Below, one piece after another: positions 16,542-26,828 of a stretch of DNA of 64,000 nucleotides. Positions within the stretch are counted from its first letter, which is position 1. Every line of letters starts with the position of its first letter. The translations under genes and the position numbers were made by a program. Under the pieces are notes generated by a model, which saw only the letters and a program-made list of their open reading frames with translations, was not told the DNA's origin and made no database searches. This stretch comes from Streptomyces sp. CC228A (GTDB lineage Bacteria > Actinomycetota > Actinomycetes > Streptomycetales > Streptomycetaceae), in assembly GCF_021390935.1 (NCBI RefSeq), contig NZ_JAJPUI010000006.1:124001-188000 (forward strand), given 5' to 3'.

Positions 16542-19133
16542 CTACCGCGCCGCGGTGACCGTGAGGCCGCCGTCCACCCGGTCGACCCGCACCGTGTCGC
16601 CGTCGCTCACCTCGCCCGCCAGGATCTCGCGGGCCAGCCGGTCGCCGATGGCCGTCTGCACCAGGCGGCGCAGCGGGCGCGCCCCGTACGCCGGGTCGTT
16701 GCCCTCGTCGGCGAGCCACTCCAGGGCCTCGGGCGACACCTCCAGGCCGAGCTGCCGCTCGGCGAGCCGCGCGGACAGGCGGTCGATCTGGAGGCGGGCG
16801 ATGCGGGCCAGCTCGTCCCGGGTGAGGGCCGAGAAGACGACGATGTCGTCCAGGCGGTTGAGGAACTCCGGCTTGAAGGAGGCCCTCACCACCTCCAGGA
16901 CCTGCTCCCGCTTCTCCGCCTCCGTCGTCGTCGGTTCCATCAGGAACTGGCTGCCCAGGTTCGACGTCAGCACCAGGATGGTGTTGCGGAAGTCGACCGT
17001 CCGCCCCTGACCGTCCGTCAACCGGCCGTCGTCGAGCACCTGCAGGAGGATGTCGAAGACCTCCGGGTGGGCCTTCTCGACCTCGTCGAGCAGGATGACG
17101 CTGTACGGGCGGCGGCGCACCGCCTCGGTCAGCTGGCCGCCCTCCTCGTAGCCGACGTAGCCGGGAGGCGCGCCCACGAGCCGGGCCACGCTGTGCTTCT
17201 CCCCGTACTCGCTCATGTCGATGCGGACCATCGCCCGCTCGTCGTCGAAGAGGAAGTCGGCGAGGGCCTTCGCCAGTTCGGTCTTGCCGACCCCGGTCGG
17301 GCCGAGGAACAGGAACGAGCCGGTCGGCCGGTCCGGGTCCGAGATGCCCGCGCGGGTACGGCGCACCGCGTCGGACACCGCCTGCACGGCCTCCCTCTGG
17401 CCGATGAGGCGCCTGCCCAGCTCCTCCTCCATGCGGAGCAGCTTGCGGGTCTCGCCTTCGAGGAGGCGGCCCGCGGGGATGCCCGTCCAGGAGCCCACGA
17501 CGTCCGCGATGTCGTCGGGCCCGACCTCCTCCTTCACCATGGGGTTCTTGGCGGCCTCCTGCTCCGCCTCGGCGGCGGTGGCTTCGTCCAGCTCCCGCTC
17601 CACGGCGGGGATCTCCCCGTACAGCAGCTTGGAGGCGGTGTCGAAGTCGCCGTCGCGCTGGGCCCGCTCCGCCTGGCCGCGCAGGTCGTCGAGCTGCTCC
17701 TTCAGCTCACCGACCCGGTTGAGGCCCTGCTTCTCCTTCTCCCAGCGGGCGGTGAGGCCGCGCAGCTCCTCCTCCTTGTCGGCGAGGTCGCGGCGCAGCT
17801 TCTCCAGGCGCTGCACGGATGCGGGGTCGGTCTCGTTCTTCAGCGCCAGCTCCTCCATGCGGAGCCGGTCGACGGCGCGCTGCAGTTCGTCGATCTCCAC
17901 GGGAGACGAGTCGATCTCCATACGGAGCCGGGACGCGGCCTCGTCGACGAGGTCGATGGCCTTGTCGGGCAGGAAGCGGGAGGTGATGTACCGGTCCGAC
18001 AGGGTCGCGGCGGCGACCAGCGCGCTGTCCGCGATCTGCACCTTGTGGTGGGCCTCGTAACGCCCCTTGAGGCCGCGGAGGATGGCGATGGTGTCCTCGA
18101 CGGTCGGCTCCGCGACGAGGACCTGCTGGAAGCGTCGCTCCAGGGCGGGGTCCTTCTCGATGCGCTCGCGGTACTCGTCGAGGGTGGTGGCGCCGACCAT
18201 GCGCAGCTCGCCGCGGGCCAGCATGGGCTTGAGCATGTTGCCCGCGTCCATGGCGGAGTCGCCTCCGGCGCCCGCGCCGACGACGGTGTGCAGCTCGTCG
18301 ATGAACGTGATGATCCGGCCGTCGCTCTCCTTGATCTCGGACAGGACGGTCTTCAGACGCTCCTCGAACTCGCCGCGGTACTTCGCTCCGGCGACCATGG
18401 CGCCCAGGTCGAGGGCGACGAGCTGCTTGTCCTTCAGCGACTCGGGGACGTCGCCCTTCACGATGCGCTGCGCGAGGCCCTCGACGACGGCCGTCTTGCC
18501 GACGCCGGGCTCGCCGATGAGCACCGGGTTGTTCTTGGTGCGCCGGGACAGGACCTGCACCACGCGCCGGATCTCCTGGTCGCGGCCGATGACGGGGTCG
18601 AGCCTGCCCTCGCGGGCGGCGGCCGTGAGGTCGGTGCCGAACTTCTCCAGGGCCTTGTACTGCCCCTCCGGGTCCGGGCCGGTCACCCGGCGGCTGCCGC
18701 GGGACTTGGTGAAGGCGTCCAGCAGCTTCCCCGCGCTCGCGCCCTGCCGGGTCAGCAGCTCTCCGGCCTGGCCGCCCTTGGCGGCGATGCCGATCAGCAG
18801 GTGCTCGGTGGACAGGTACTCGTCGCCGAGCTCCCGGGCGCGCGCCTGGGCGTCGGTGATGACGGCCAGCAGGTCGCGGTTGGGCTGCGGCGGGGCGACG
18901 GTGGACCCGGTGACGCTGGGGAGCGCGGCGAGGAGCCGCTCAGCCCCGGACCGTACGGCGGCCTGGTCCGCCTCGACGGCGGCCAGCAGGTCGACGAGGT
19001 TCTCGTTGTCACGGCCGGACAGCAGCGCCAGCAGGAGGTGCGCCGGCGTCAGGTCGGCGTGCCCTGCGGACACGGCACGGCTGGTGGCGGCATTGAGCGC
19101 CTCCCGGCTCTTGTTGGTCAGCTCGGCGTCCAC
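16542..19133 (-). CDS. clpB: ATP-dependent disaggregase ClpB
   Basis: 863 aa from GTG at 19133, with GAGGAGGAGAG about 8 bases upstream. Hexameric AAA+ chaperone that threads aggregated proteins and hands them to DnaK/DnaJ/GrpE. Two Clp N-terminal repeats (about 1-145), first AAA+ domain with GEPGVGKT and FIDELHTVVGAG, coiled middle domain (about 400-520, rich in E/K/R/L), second AAA+ domain with GPTGVGKTELAKALADFL, and the GYVGYEEGGQLTEAVR pore loop. Full length, intact. Regulation: a HspR-type inverted repeat lies 74 bp upstream of the start, as known for Streptomyces clpB. Confidence 0.97.
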   Translation of the reverse strand: MDAELTNKSREALNAATSRAVSAGHADLTPAHLLLALLSGRDNENLVDLLAAVEADQAAVRSGAERLLAALPSVTGSTVAPPQPNRDLLAVITDAQARARELGDEYLSTEHLLIGIAAKGGQAGELLTRQGASAGKLLDAFTKSRGSRRVTGPDPEGQYKALEKFGTDLTAAAREGRLDPVIGRDQEIRRVVQVLSRRTKNNPVLIGEPGVGKTAVVEGLAQRIVKGDVPESLKDKQLVALDLGAMVAGAKYRGEFEERLKTVLSEIKESDGRIITFIDELHTVVGAGAGGDSAMDAGNMLKPMLARGELRMVGATTLDEYRERIEKDPALERRFQQVLVAEPTVEDTIAILRGLKGRYEAHHKVQIADSALVAAATLSDRYITSRFLPDKAIDLVDEAASRLRMEIDSSPVEIDELQRAVDRLRMEELALKNETDPASVQRLEKLRRDLADKEEELRGLTARWEKEKQGLNRVGELKEQLDDLRGQAERAQRDGDFDTASKLLYGEIPAVERELDEATAAEAEQEAAKNPMVKEEVGPDDIADVVGSWTGIPAGRLLEGETRKLLRMEEELGRRLIGQREAVQAVSDAVRRTRAGISDPDRPTGSFLFLGPTGVGKTELAKALADFLFDDERAMVRIDMSEYGEKHSVARLVGAPPGYVGYEEGGQLTEAVRRRPYSVILLDEVEKAHPEVFDILLQVLDDGRLTDGQGRTVDFRNTILVLTSNLGSQFLMEPTTTEAEKREQVLEVVRASFKPEFLNRLDDIVVFSALTRDELARIARLQIDRLSARLAERQLGLEVSPEALEWLADEGNDPAYGARPLRRLVQTAIGDRLAREILAGEVSDGDTVRVDRVDGGLTVTAAR

Positions 19134-19206
19134 GTGTGCTCTCTCCTCCTCGTCCGGGCACTTCGGCTGCGCCCTCCGTTCCCATGACTCAGCCAACGTC
19201 CACAAA

Positions 19207-19227
19207 GTTGAGTCTATTCCACTCAAT
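19207..19227 (-). promoter_or_regulatory. HAIR operator (HspR) upstream of clpB
   Basis: GTTGAGT-N7-ACTCAAT: a near match to the Streptomyces HAIR consensus CTTGAGT-N7-ACTCAAG, in which only the outermost base of each arm differs. It sits 74-94 bp upstream of the clpB start and is also close to the divergent PPOX gene at 19265. HspR encoded at 22337-22813 should bind here and repress clpB until heat shock. Confidence 0.88.
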
Positions 19228-19264
19228 GTGGTCGGGGCCAGCGCCCCCGGGTAGTTTCCGGCCC

Positions 19265-19678
19265 ATGGCCATCGACCTCCGCAACCCCGACCCCTCCTAC
19301 GTCAGCTTCTGGCGCGAGCGGCACATGTGCACGCTGACGACGATCCGCCCGAACGGCACGCCGCACGTGGTGGCGGTGGGCGTGACGTACGACCCCGAGG
19401 GCGGCGGGAAGGGCATGGCGCGGGTCATCACGAACAAGCACAGCCGCAAGGTCGCCAACGTGCTGGCGGCGGGCCCGGAAGGCGCCCGGGTGGCGGTCTG
19501 CCAGGTCGACGCGGGCCGCTGGGCGACGCTGGAGGGCCGCGCGGTGATCCGCACGGAGCCCGACGCGGTCGCCGACGCCGTCGCCCGCTACGCGGAGCGC
19601 TACGGCCGCGTCCCGACGCCCAACCCGGACCGAGTGGTCATCGAGATCACCCTGACCCGCGCGATGGGCCGCGCGTAG
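19265..19678 (+). CDS. PPOX-class F420/flavin-dependent enzyme
   Basis: 137 aa, typical length for the small split-barrel PPOX family. Pattern WRERHMCTLTTIRPNGTPHVVAVGV at the start, split here as LTTIRPNGTPHVVAVGV, followed by HSRKVANVL, RVAVCQVDAGRWATLEG and the C-terminal PDRVVIEITLTRAMGR. Actinobacterial members often use cofactor F420 to reduce diverse substrates, including biliverdin; the cofactor here is not decided by sequence. Divergent from clpB with 130 bp between the starts, so its promoter overlaps the HAIR operator region. Confidence 0.82.
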   Translation: MAIDLRNPDPSYVSFWRERHMCTLTTIRPNGTPHVVAVGVTYDPEGGGKGMARVITNKHSRKVANVLAAGPEGARVAVCQVDAGRWATLEGRAVIRTEPDAVADAVARYAERYGRVPTPNPDRVVIEITLTRAMGRA

Positions 19679-19954
19679 ACCACCCACAACCGGCGCGGCG
19701 GCTGGCGGCGCGGGCGGGCCTCGGGCCTCGGGCCGCGCCGCCGTCGGCGCCGTACTCGGCGGGGGCCGTGCGTACGGGCGGGCCGCGGCGGTTCAGCCGT
19801 CAGCCCCCTGGGGCCCGGCAGCACACCGGCGCCGCAGGGGAGGCGTCCACGCTCGCCCAGCGCTTCCCCGCCCCGCGGCAGCAGACGCAGCGGCGGCCGT
19901 CGGCGCCGTACCCGCCGGCCGCCCGGCACCCCCGGACGTGTCGTGTGCAAACAG

Positions 19955-19999
19955 CACAGCGGCGCCATCGTGTTTCAGGTCCACGATGGCGCCGCTGTG
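19955..19999. terminator. 18-bp stem terminator
   Basis: Perfect 18 bp stem (19955-19972 with 19982-19999) with a nine-base loop, lying between the PPOX gene (+) and the coupled mini-gene pair ending at 20042 (-). Probably ends both. The rest of the 363 bp gap (19679-20041) shows nothing else convincing. Confidence 0.82.
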
Positions 20000-20041
20000 T
20001 GGGGGAAGCACCTGAACGATCTACAACGACGGGGGAATCGT

Positions 20042-20359
20042 TCAGGCGCTGCGGGGGGTGGCGGTTGCGGTCTCGGGCTCGACCAGCTGGTGATCCCGCT
20101 GATCGAGATTGACGAAAATCATTCCGTAGCGAATGGCGCACCTGACGGGCTGCGGCGCACCACGGGGGCGACGGAGGCAGCGGTAGGCGCGGATGTCCTC
20201 GTCGTCTCCGCGCGTGATGACGATCGGCTCACCGAAGAGGGTGACCATCAACGAATCGCCACCCTGCGGCACAGCGGTGACGAGGTCGATGAAGTGCCAC
20301 CCGGAGCGGTAGGCGGACGCCATCTCGCGCCGGAAGCGCGGGTCGTCGGGAACGTTCAT
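20042..20359 (-). CDS. Rieske-like mini-protein lacking His ligands
   Basis: 105 aa. Its ATG overlaps the stop of the upstream DPxWD gene (ATGA, 20356-20359), so the two are co-translated. The central part, VTLFGEPIVITRGDDEDIRAYRCLRR and IRYGMIFVNLD (shown in pieces: LFGEPIVITRGDDEDIRAY, RYGMIFVNLDQRD), matches the strand pattern of Rieske-type oxygenase domains. The Cys-x-His and Cys-x-x-His cluster ligands are not present: the usual CPHRG position reads CLRRPRG. It may be a cluster-less derivative used for binding. No signal peptide. Function unknown; the neighbours suggest it acts with the secreted DPxWD protein or its regulator. Confidence 0.72.
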   Translation of the reverse strand: MNVPDDPRFRREMASAYRSGWHFIDLVTAVPQGGDSLMVTLFGEPIVITRGDDEDIRAYRCLRRPRGAPQPVRCAIRYGMIFVNLDQRDHQLVEPETATATPRSA

Positions 20360-20601
20360 GCCGCGACGCCCGTCGTCCTGGCGCCGACGCTGTCCCACGC
20401 GGGGTCCTGGAGGGGGGACGCGGCGAAGTCCCACGAGGGGTCGCGCTGACCCGCCGGGCTGCTGTCCCATGAGGGATCACCTGCGGCAACGCCGCTCGTC
20501 GGCGCGGCATCCCACGCCGGATCACCGCTGGCGGCGGCGACGCCGAGCACGGCCGCGGCAGCGACGGCTATGGCGCTGAGTGCACGAACCATCCTGGTCA
20601 T
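20356..20601 (-). CDS. secreted mini-protein with four DPxWD repeats
   Basis: 81 aa from ATG at 20601 (GGAG about 7 bases upstream). A basic start MTRMVR, an Ala/Val-rich hydrophobic core (about residues 7-24) and an Ala-x-Ala-like end form a signal peptide. The mature part of about 55 residues has four copies of DP(A/S)WD spaced by 10, 7 and 7 residues, with little else but small polar residues. No cysteines. The regular Trp/Asp spacing suggests a ligand, signal or binding peptide. It is coupled by ATGA to the Rieske-like mini-gene and is divergent from the LuxR-type regulator at 20730, which probably controls it. I do not recognise a named family. Confidence 0.78.
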   Translation of the reverse strand: MTRMVRALSAIAVAAAAVLGVAAASGDPAWDAAPTSGVAAGDPSWDSSPAGQRDPSWDFAASPLQDPAWDSVGARTTGVAA

Positions 20602-20729
20602 GGACGATCTCCACCTCTTTTTGTCCTTACCTCCTCCCCCGCGTCTATGACGATGGCTCACTCTGAACGCTTCCACCAGCCAGTACAGGCATCATGTTCC
20701 TGAAATACAGGACCCTGAGGGGGGTGCAT

Positions 20730-21872
20730 ATGCGGTCGAAGGTGGACGATCCGGAAACCGAGCACAGCCATGGCGAGCCGTGCGAAGCCGGAAGGCACCT
20801 GTACGCGGCCGCCCTGCGCGCTGGCCGGATAGCCCGCTCGGAAGTGGACGCGGCGCCGTGTCTCCTGGACCTCGCTCTGCTCCACCCGGACCCCGACGAC
20901 ACGGACTGGCTGCGGCCCGTGCCTCCCTCCATCGCCCTCAACCAGCTCATACACCCCATTGAGCGGGAGATACAGCAACGCCGACAGCGGGCCCTGTCGT
21001 TGGCCGATGCATTCGAGCCCTTCATGACGATCACCACGGCGACTCCCCCGGCCACCGCGGCGATCAACGTCCTGGAGGGCCTCGCCGTCATCAACGCCGA
21101 GCTGGACCGGGTCATCGAGGAGTGCTCCGTGGAGCTCCTGACCATCCAGCCCGGTAGCGGACGCAAAGGCCCCGAGTCCGTGAAGGCCGCGCTGCGGAGG
21201 GTCGAGCCCCTGCTGGACCGCGGGGTCCGGATGCGCACCCTGTACCAGCACACCGCCCGGCACCACTCGGCGACGATGGGGTACGTCGAGCGGATCATGC
21301 CGTTCGGCCTGGAGGTCCGCACCCTTGAGGAGATCATCGACCGGCTGATCGTGGTCGACCGGAAGGTGGCGTTCATCCCGGCGCGCAGCGACCGCCAGGT
21401 GGCGCTGGAGCTGCGCCACGAGGGCCTGGTGCGGTATCTCGTGGGCGTCTTCGAGCAGTTCTGGCTGTACGGCATACCCTGGCAGGAGGAGGTCGTCGCC
21501 TACGCCCCGGCCGTGAACGGCATCAGCGGCATCCAGCGGTCCATCGCCCGGCTCCTCGTCGAGGGCCATGTGGACGAAGCGATAGCGCGCCGCCTGGGCA
21601 TGAACGTCCGCACCTGCCGGGCCCACATCGCGAAGCTGGCGTCCGCGCTGGGCAGCGGCAGCCGCGCGCAGTTGGGCTATCTCATCGCACGCTCCGGCAT
21701 CCTGGACGGCCAGGAGGGCGTCTGCATGGTGACGATGCCGGCACCGGACGCGGCGGCCGCGGGACCGGCGCCGATGCCGGTACAGGGCGCCGCCCCCGTG
21801 ACCGTGCAGGGCTGCCCGGCCGGCGACGCCGACGCGGCGCGGGGCCACGACCAGTGCCCCGCCCGGGACTGA
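20730..21872 (+). CDS. LuxR-type transcriptional regulator with PLD-like sensor domain
   Basis: 380 aa from ATG at 20730, preceded by GAGGGGGG at 6-8 bases; an ATG at 20694 is upstream but lacks a site. Residues 30-110 form an N-terminal helical region with DPDDTDWLRPVPPSIAL, typical of a large group of Streptomyces LuxR/TrmB-like regulators. Residues 125-250 resemble a phospholipase D-like or TrmB effector domain (ELLTIQPGSG, GVRMRTLYQHTARH, VDRKVAFIPAR). Residues 285-345 are a LuxR helix-turn-helix (VDEAIARRLGMNVRTCRAHI). The C-terminal 40 residues are Pro/Ala-rich. Divergent from the DPxWD operon, with 128 bp between starts. Confidence 0.85.
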   Translation: MRSKVDDPETEHSHGEPCEAGRHLYAAALRAGRIARSEVDAAPCLLDLALLHPDPDDTDWLRPVPPSIALNQLIHPIEREIQQRRQRALSLADAFEPFMTITTATPPATAAINVLEGLAVINAELDRVIEECSVELLTIQPGSGRKGPESVKAALRRVEPLLDRGVRMRTLYQHTARHHSATMGYVERIMPFGLEVRTLEEIIDRLIVVDRKVAFIPARSDRQVALELRHEGLVRYLVGVFEQFWLYGIPWQEEVVAYAPAVNGISGIQRSIARLLVEGHVDEAIARRLGMNVRTCRAHIAKLASALGSGSRAQLGYLIARSGILDGQEGVCMVTMPAPDAAAAGPAPMPVQGAAPVTVQGCPAGDADAARGHDQCPARD

Positions 21873-22163
21873 CCCGGCACACCCACCGCGACCACCCCGG
21901 GCACCGAACCGCCCGGACACCGCGCCACCGGACGCCGGCACCGACGTCGACGCCGGCACCGCCGGGTACCGGCTCCAGGACACCGCCACCCCCGGGCACC
22001 CGGCACCCGGCAGCCCAGACAGCCGGCACCTCCGGGCACGGGGCACGGGGCACGGGGCACCACCGGGCACCCGAAACGCCTCGGACCGACACCTCCGGAC
22101 ACACCCGGCACCACCGGACACCCACGCCCCCCGCACACCGACACCGGGGCAACCCGCCCCAAA

Positions 22164-22250
22164 CGACCCGGGAGGTCCGAGCAACCCGGGGAAGCCGGGG
22201 AAGCCGCCCCGTCCGACCCGGCCGACCCGGCCGACCCGGGAGGTCCGAGC
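22164..22250. repeat. 19-bp direct repeats in GC-rich gap
   Basis: Two exact copies of a 19 bp sequence beginning CGACCCGGGAGG (22164-22182 and 22232-22250), 68 bp apart, inside the 464 bp gap between the LuxR gene and hspR. The whole gap is built of short CCGGGCACC, CACGGGG and CGACCCGGC repeats. No gene is supported there and no clean terminator was seen. Confidence 0.6.
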
Positions 22251-22336
22251 GAGCGGGCACCCCGGGCGCCCAGGCGCCCCAGGCGCCCCAGGCCAGGATC
22301 GGGCCGCAGGCCGCCGAGGGCCCGGGCCACGCCCGG

Positions 22337-22813
22337 TTACTCGGCGCCGCTGCCGTTGCCCCGCTGCTTGCCGCCCGGGCGCCACACCACCAACGCGCTG
22401 GTCTGCTGCACGTCCTGGTAGCGCACGAGGTCCCGGCGGTACGAGGCGTGCACCTGCGCCTCCCGCTGGCGCATCGCCATCGCCGCGCCCTCGACCGCGG
22501 CCGTCAGCTCGGCCACCCGGGCTTCCAGCGCGGTCACCTGGTTCTCCAGTTCGATGATGCGCTTGATTCCGGCCAGGTTGATGCCCTCGTCCTGCGACAG
22601 CTGCTGCACCTGCCGGAGCAGCTGGATGTCGCGGGCCGAGTACCGCCGCCCCCGCCCCGCCGTACGGTCCGGGGACACCAGTCCCAGCCGGTCGTACTGC
22701 CGCAGGGTCTGCGGGTGCAGACCGCTCAGCTGGGCGGCCACCGAGATGACGTATACGGGCGTGTCGTCGGTCAGCTCATACGGGTTGCGCCGGTGTCCGT
22801 CCAACTGCGTCAA
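22337..22813 (-). CDS. hspR: heat-shock repressor HspR (MerR family)
   Basis: 158 aa from TTG at 22813, which overlaps the dnaJ stop (TTGA). Represses dnaK and clpB operons by binding HAIR repeats, with DnaK as co-repressor in Streptomyces. MerR helix-turn-helix at residues 18-50 (YVISVAAQLSGLHPQTLRQY, DRLGLVSPDRT), wing RGRRYSARDI, then a coiled-coil dimerisation helix (about 80-115) with ELENQVTALEARVAEL. The C-terminus is basic. Last gene of the dnaK operon, so it controls its own synthesis. Confidence 0.95.
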   Translation of the reverse strand: MTQLDGHRRNPYELTDDTPVYVISVAAQLSGLHPQTLRQYDRLGLVSPDRTAGRGRRYSARDIQLLRQVQQLSQDEGINLAGIKRIIELENQVTALEARVAELTAAVEGAAMAMRQREAQVHASYRRDLVRYQDVQQTSALVVWRPGGKQRGNGSGAE

Positions 22814-23985
22814 GCCCCCTTCGCGGCCTGGAAGAGCTCAGCCCGCGGGTCCTCACCCGCGGTCGCCTGACGGTATGCCTCCAGAGCCTCGCGCGCCGTG
22901 TCGTCCAGCTCCTTCGGTACGGCGACCTCGACGGTGACCAGCAGGTCGCCGCGCGTACCGTCCTTACGGGTGGCGCCCTTGCCCCGGGCGCGCATGGTGC
23001 GTCCGTTGGGCGTGCCGGCCGGGATCTTGAGGGTGACCGGGGGTCCGCCGAGTGTCGGCACCCGGATCTCGCCGCCGAGCGCCGCCTCCGCGAAGGAGAC
23101 CGGGACCGTGACGGTGAGGTTGTCGCCCTTGCGGCCGAACACGGGGTGGTCGTCCACGTGGACGACCACGTACAGGTCGCCGTTGGGGCCGCCCCGCTCG
23201 CCGGGGGCGCCCTTGCCGCGCAGCCGGATGCGCTGGCCGTCGGAGACGCCCGCCGGGATGCGGACCTGCATGGTGCGCGACGACTTGGCGCGCCCGCTGC
23301 CGTGGCACACCTCGCAGGGGTCCTGGGCGATGAGCCCGCGGCCCTTGCAGTCCACGCACGGGTCGGTGAGCGAGAAGCCGCCGCCGGAGCCGCGCGACAC
23401 CTGGCCGGTGCCCACGCACGTCGGGCAGACCCGCGGTGTGCCGTTCTTGTCGCCGGTGCCGGAGCAGGCCTGGCACGGCTGCTGGCTCGACATGCGGAGC
23501 GGGACGGTGGCCCCGTCGACCGCCTCCGTGAAGCTGAGCGTCACCTCGGACTCGACGTCCTGGCCGCGCCGCGGCTGCGTGCGGGCACCGGTGCCGCCCC
23601 GGCCGAACAGCCCGCCGAACACGTCGCCGAGGCCGCCGCCGAAGCCGCCGGCCCCGCCGGCGCCGCCCTGCGGGCCGCCGGCGAAGAGGTCGCCCAGGTC
23701 GAAGTTGAAGGTGCCCCCGGCGCCCGGTCCCGCGCGGAAGCCGCCGTTGCCGAAGAGGGCACGCGCCTCGTCGTACTCCTTGCGCTTCTTCGGGTCGCCG
23801 AGGACGTCGTTCGCCTCGGAGATCTCCTTGAAGCGGGCCTCGGCCTTGGCATCGCCCTTGTTGGCGTCCGGGTGGAACTCGCGGGCGAGCTTCCGGTACG
23901 CCTTCTTGATCTCTGCTTCGGTCGCGTCCTTGGGGACGCCGAGGACCTTGTAGTAGTCCTTCTCGACGAAGTCCTTCGTGCTCAT
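22810..23985 (-). CDS. dnaJ: chaperone DnaJ
   Basis: 391 aa. Type I J protein that stimulates DnaK ATPase and delivers substrates. J domain residues 8-75 with REFHPDANKGD (HPD motif), a long Gly/Phe region (GGFGGGLGDVFGGLFG), four complete CxxCxGxG zinc-finger motifs (CQACSGTG, CPTCVGTG, CVDCKGRG, CEVCHGSG), then the substrate-binding C-terminal domains. Third gene of the dnaK operon; a 78 bp gap separates it from grpE, and its stop overlaps the hspR start. Confidence 0.97.
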   Translation of the reverse strand: MSTKDFVEKDYYKVLGVPKDATEAEIKKAYRKLAREFHPDANKGDAKAEARFKEISEANDVLGDPKKRKEYDEARALFGNGGFRAGPGAGGTFNFDLGDLFAGGPQGGAGGAGGFGGGLGDVFGGLFGRGGTGARTQPRRGQDVESEVTLSFTEAVDGATVPLRMSSQQPCQACSGTGDKNGTPRVCPTCVGTGQVSRGSGGGFSLTDPCVDCKGRGLIAQDPCEVCHGSGRAKSSRTMQVRIPAGVSDGQRIRLRGKGAPGERGGPNGDLYVVVHVDDHPVFGRKGDNLTVTVPVSFAEAALGGEIRVPTLGGPPVTLKIPAGTPNGRTMRARGKGATRKDGTRGDLLVTVEVAVPKELDDTAREALEAYRQATAGEDPRAELFQAAKGA

Positions 23986-24063
23986 CGACGTCCCTCCTCC
24001 CGGACCGTCACTGTGTCAGCCCCGGGCCCCGCGGTCCGCCGGGGACCGCGGGGCCGCTCGCTG

Positions 24064-24719
24064 TCAGCCCTCCTCGGGGCCACCGTTCTCCTCGTCGGCC
24101 GACTTCTCCTCCTTGGCGGCCGGCGCCGCGCCCGGCTGGGGCTCGGCGACGGCGACCCGGGCGGGGCGGATGGTCCGCTCGCCGATCCGGTACCCGGGCT
24201 GGAGGATCGCCACGCAGGTCGTCTCGGTGACATCCGGCGCGTACGAGTGCATCAGCGCCTCGTGCACGGTCGGGTCGAAGGGCTCGCCCTCCTTGCCGAA
24301 CTGGTGGAGGCCCATCTTCGCGACGATGGTCTCCAGCGACTCGGCGACCGACTTGAAGCCGCCGACCAGCTCGCCGTGCTCGCGGGCCCGGCCGATGTCG
24401 TCGAGCACCGGCAGGAGCTCAGTGAGGAGGCTCGCGACGGCGAGCTCCTTGACGGCGACCCGGTCGCGCTCGACCCGGCGGCGGTAGTTCTGGTACTCGG
24501 CCTGGAGCCGCTGGAGGTCGGCGGTGCGCTCCGCGAGGGCGGTGCGGGCCTGGTCCAGTTCGGCGGTCGAGCCCTCGGCCTTGGTGCTGTCGTTCGTGTC
24601 CCCGGCCGGGGCCGCCGCGGTCTCCTCGGAGTTTTCCGCAGCGGCCTCGACGGCGTCGTCGGCGGCGGCGCCGGAGGGGACGTCGGGCTTCTCCTCGAAG
24701 CCCGGAGTCGTCTCCTCCG

Positions 24720-24723
<4 letters not shown>
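24064..24723 (-). CDS. grpE: nucleotide exchange factor GrpE
   Basis: 219 aa; ATG at 24723 overlaps the dnaK stop (ATGA). Releases ADP from DnaK. A long acidic disordered N-terminus (1-60), then the coiled-coil dimerisation helix (ADLQRLQAEYQNYRRRVERD), the four-helix region (LLPVLDDIGRAREHGELVGG) and the beta-domain (FDPTVHEALMHSY, VLQPGYRIGERTIRPARV-like segment). The C-terminal tail is again acidic. Typical of actinobacterial GrpE with extended ends. Confidence 0.96.
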
Positions 24724-26570
<1,847 letters not shown>

Positions 26571-26589
26571 GTCTGATTCCTCCAGCTGA

Positions 26590-26610
26590 CTTGAGTGCAA
26601 CAGACTCAAG
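26590..26610 (-). promoter_or_regulatory. HAIR operator 1 of dnaK (perfect)
   Basis: Perfect match to the HspR consensus: CTTGAGT-GCAACAG-ACTCAAG. It lies only 20 bp upstream of the dnaK ATG, so it covers the 5' untranslated region near the ribosome site. Confidence 0.95.
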
Positions 26611-26641
26611 GATGCACCACCGGTCTGACAGAGTCAACAGA

Positions 26642-26662
26642 CCTGAGCCACCCCCACTCAAC
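26642..26662 (-). promoter_or_regulatory. HAIR-like operator 2 of dnaK (degenerate)
   Basis: CCTGAGC-N7-ACTCAAC, with three mismatches to the HAIR consensus. Its start is exactly 52 bp from that of operator 1, close to five helical turns, so two HspR dimers could bind on the same DNA face. The dnaK promoter of S. coelicolor is known to carry more than one such repeat. Confidence 0.75.
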
Positions 26663-26828
26663 TTTTATCCGGGCCTTATGCGCAACGCACCGCGCCCGCA
26701 CCCCCGCCGCCCGGTCCCCGCCCCACCGCACCGCACCGCGGCACGCCGCGCCGCAGACCCGCCGGGACCGCACTCCCGAGCCGTATCGTTCCAGGACAGA
26801 ACGTGTCATAACGCCTCCCCAGGGCCAG

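Noticed and set aside
16103..16558. Plus-strand frame with RVGA repeats
   Set aside because: Repeats arise from the 12-bp DNA array and read equally in other frames, with no start signal.
15570..19187. Very long open frame on the plus strand opposite clpB and YbjN
   Set aside because: It is antisense to clear genes on the minus strand and has no ribosome site or protein-like sequence; long antisense frames are expected in high-GC genes.
20658..22385. 575-codon minus-strand frame opposite the LuxR gene
   Set aside because: Antisense to a well-supported regulator; runs through GC-rich repeats with no protein features.
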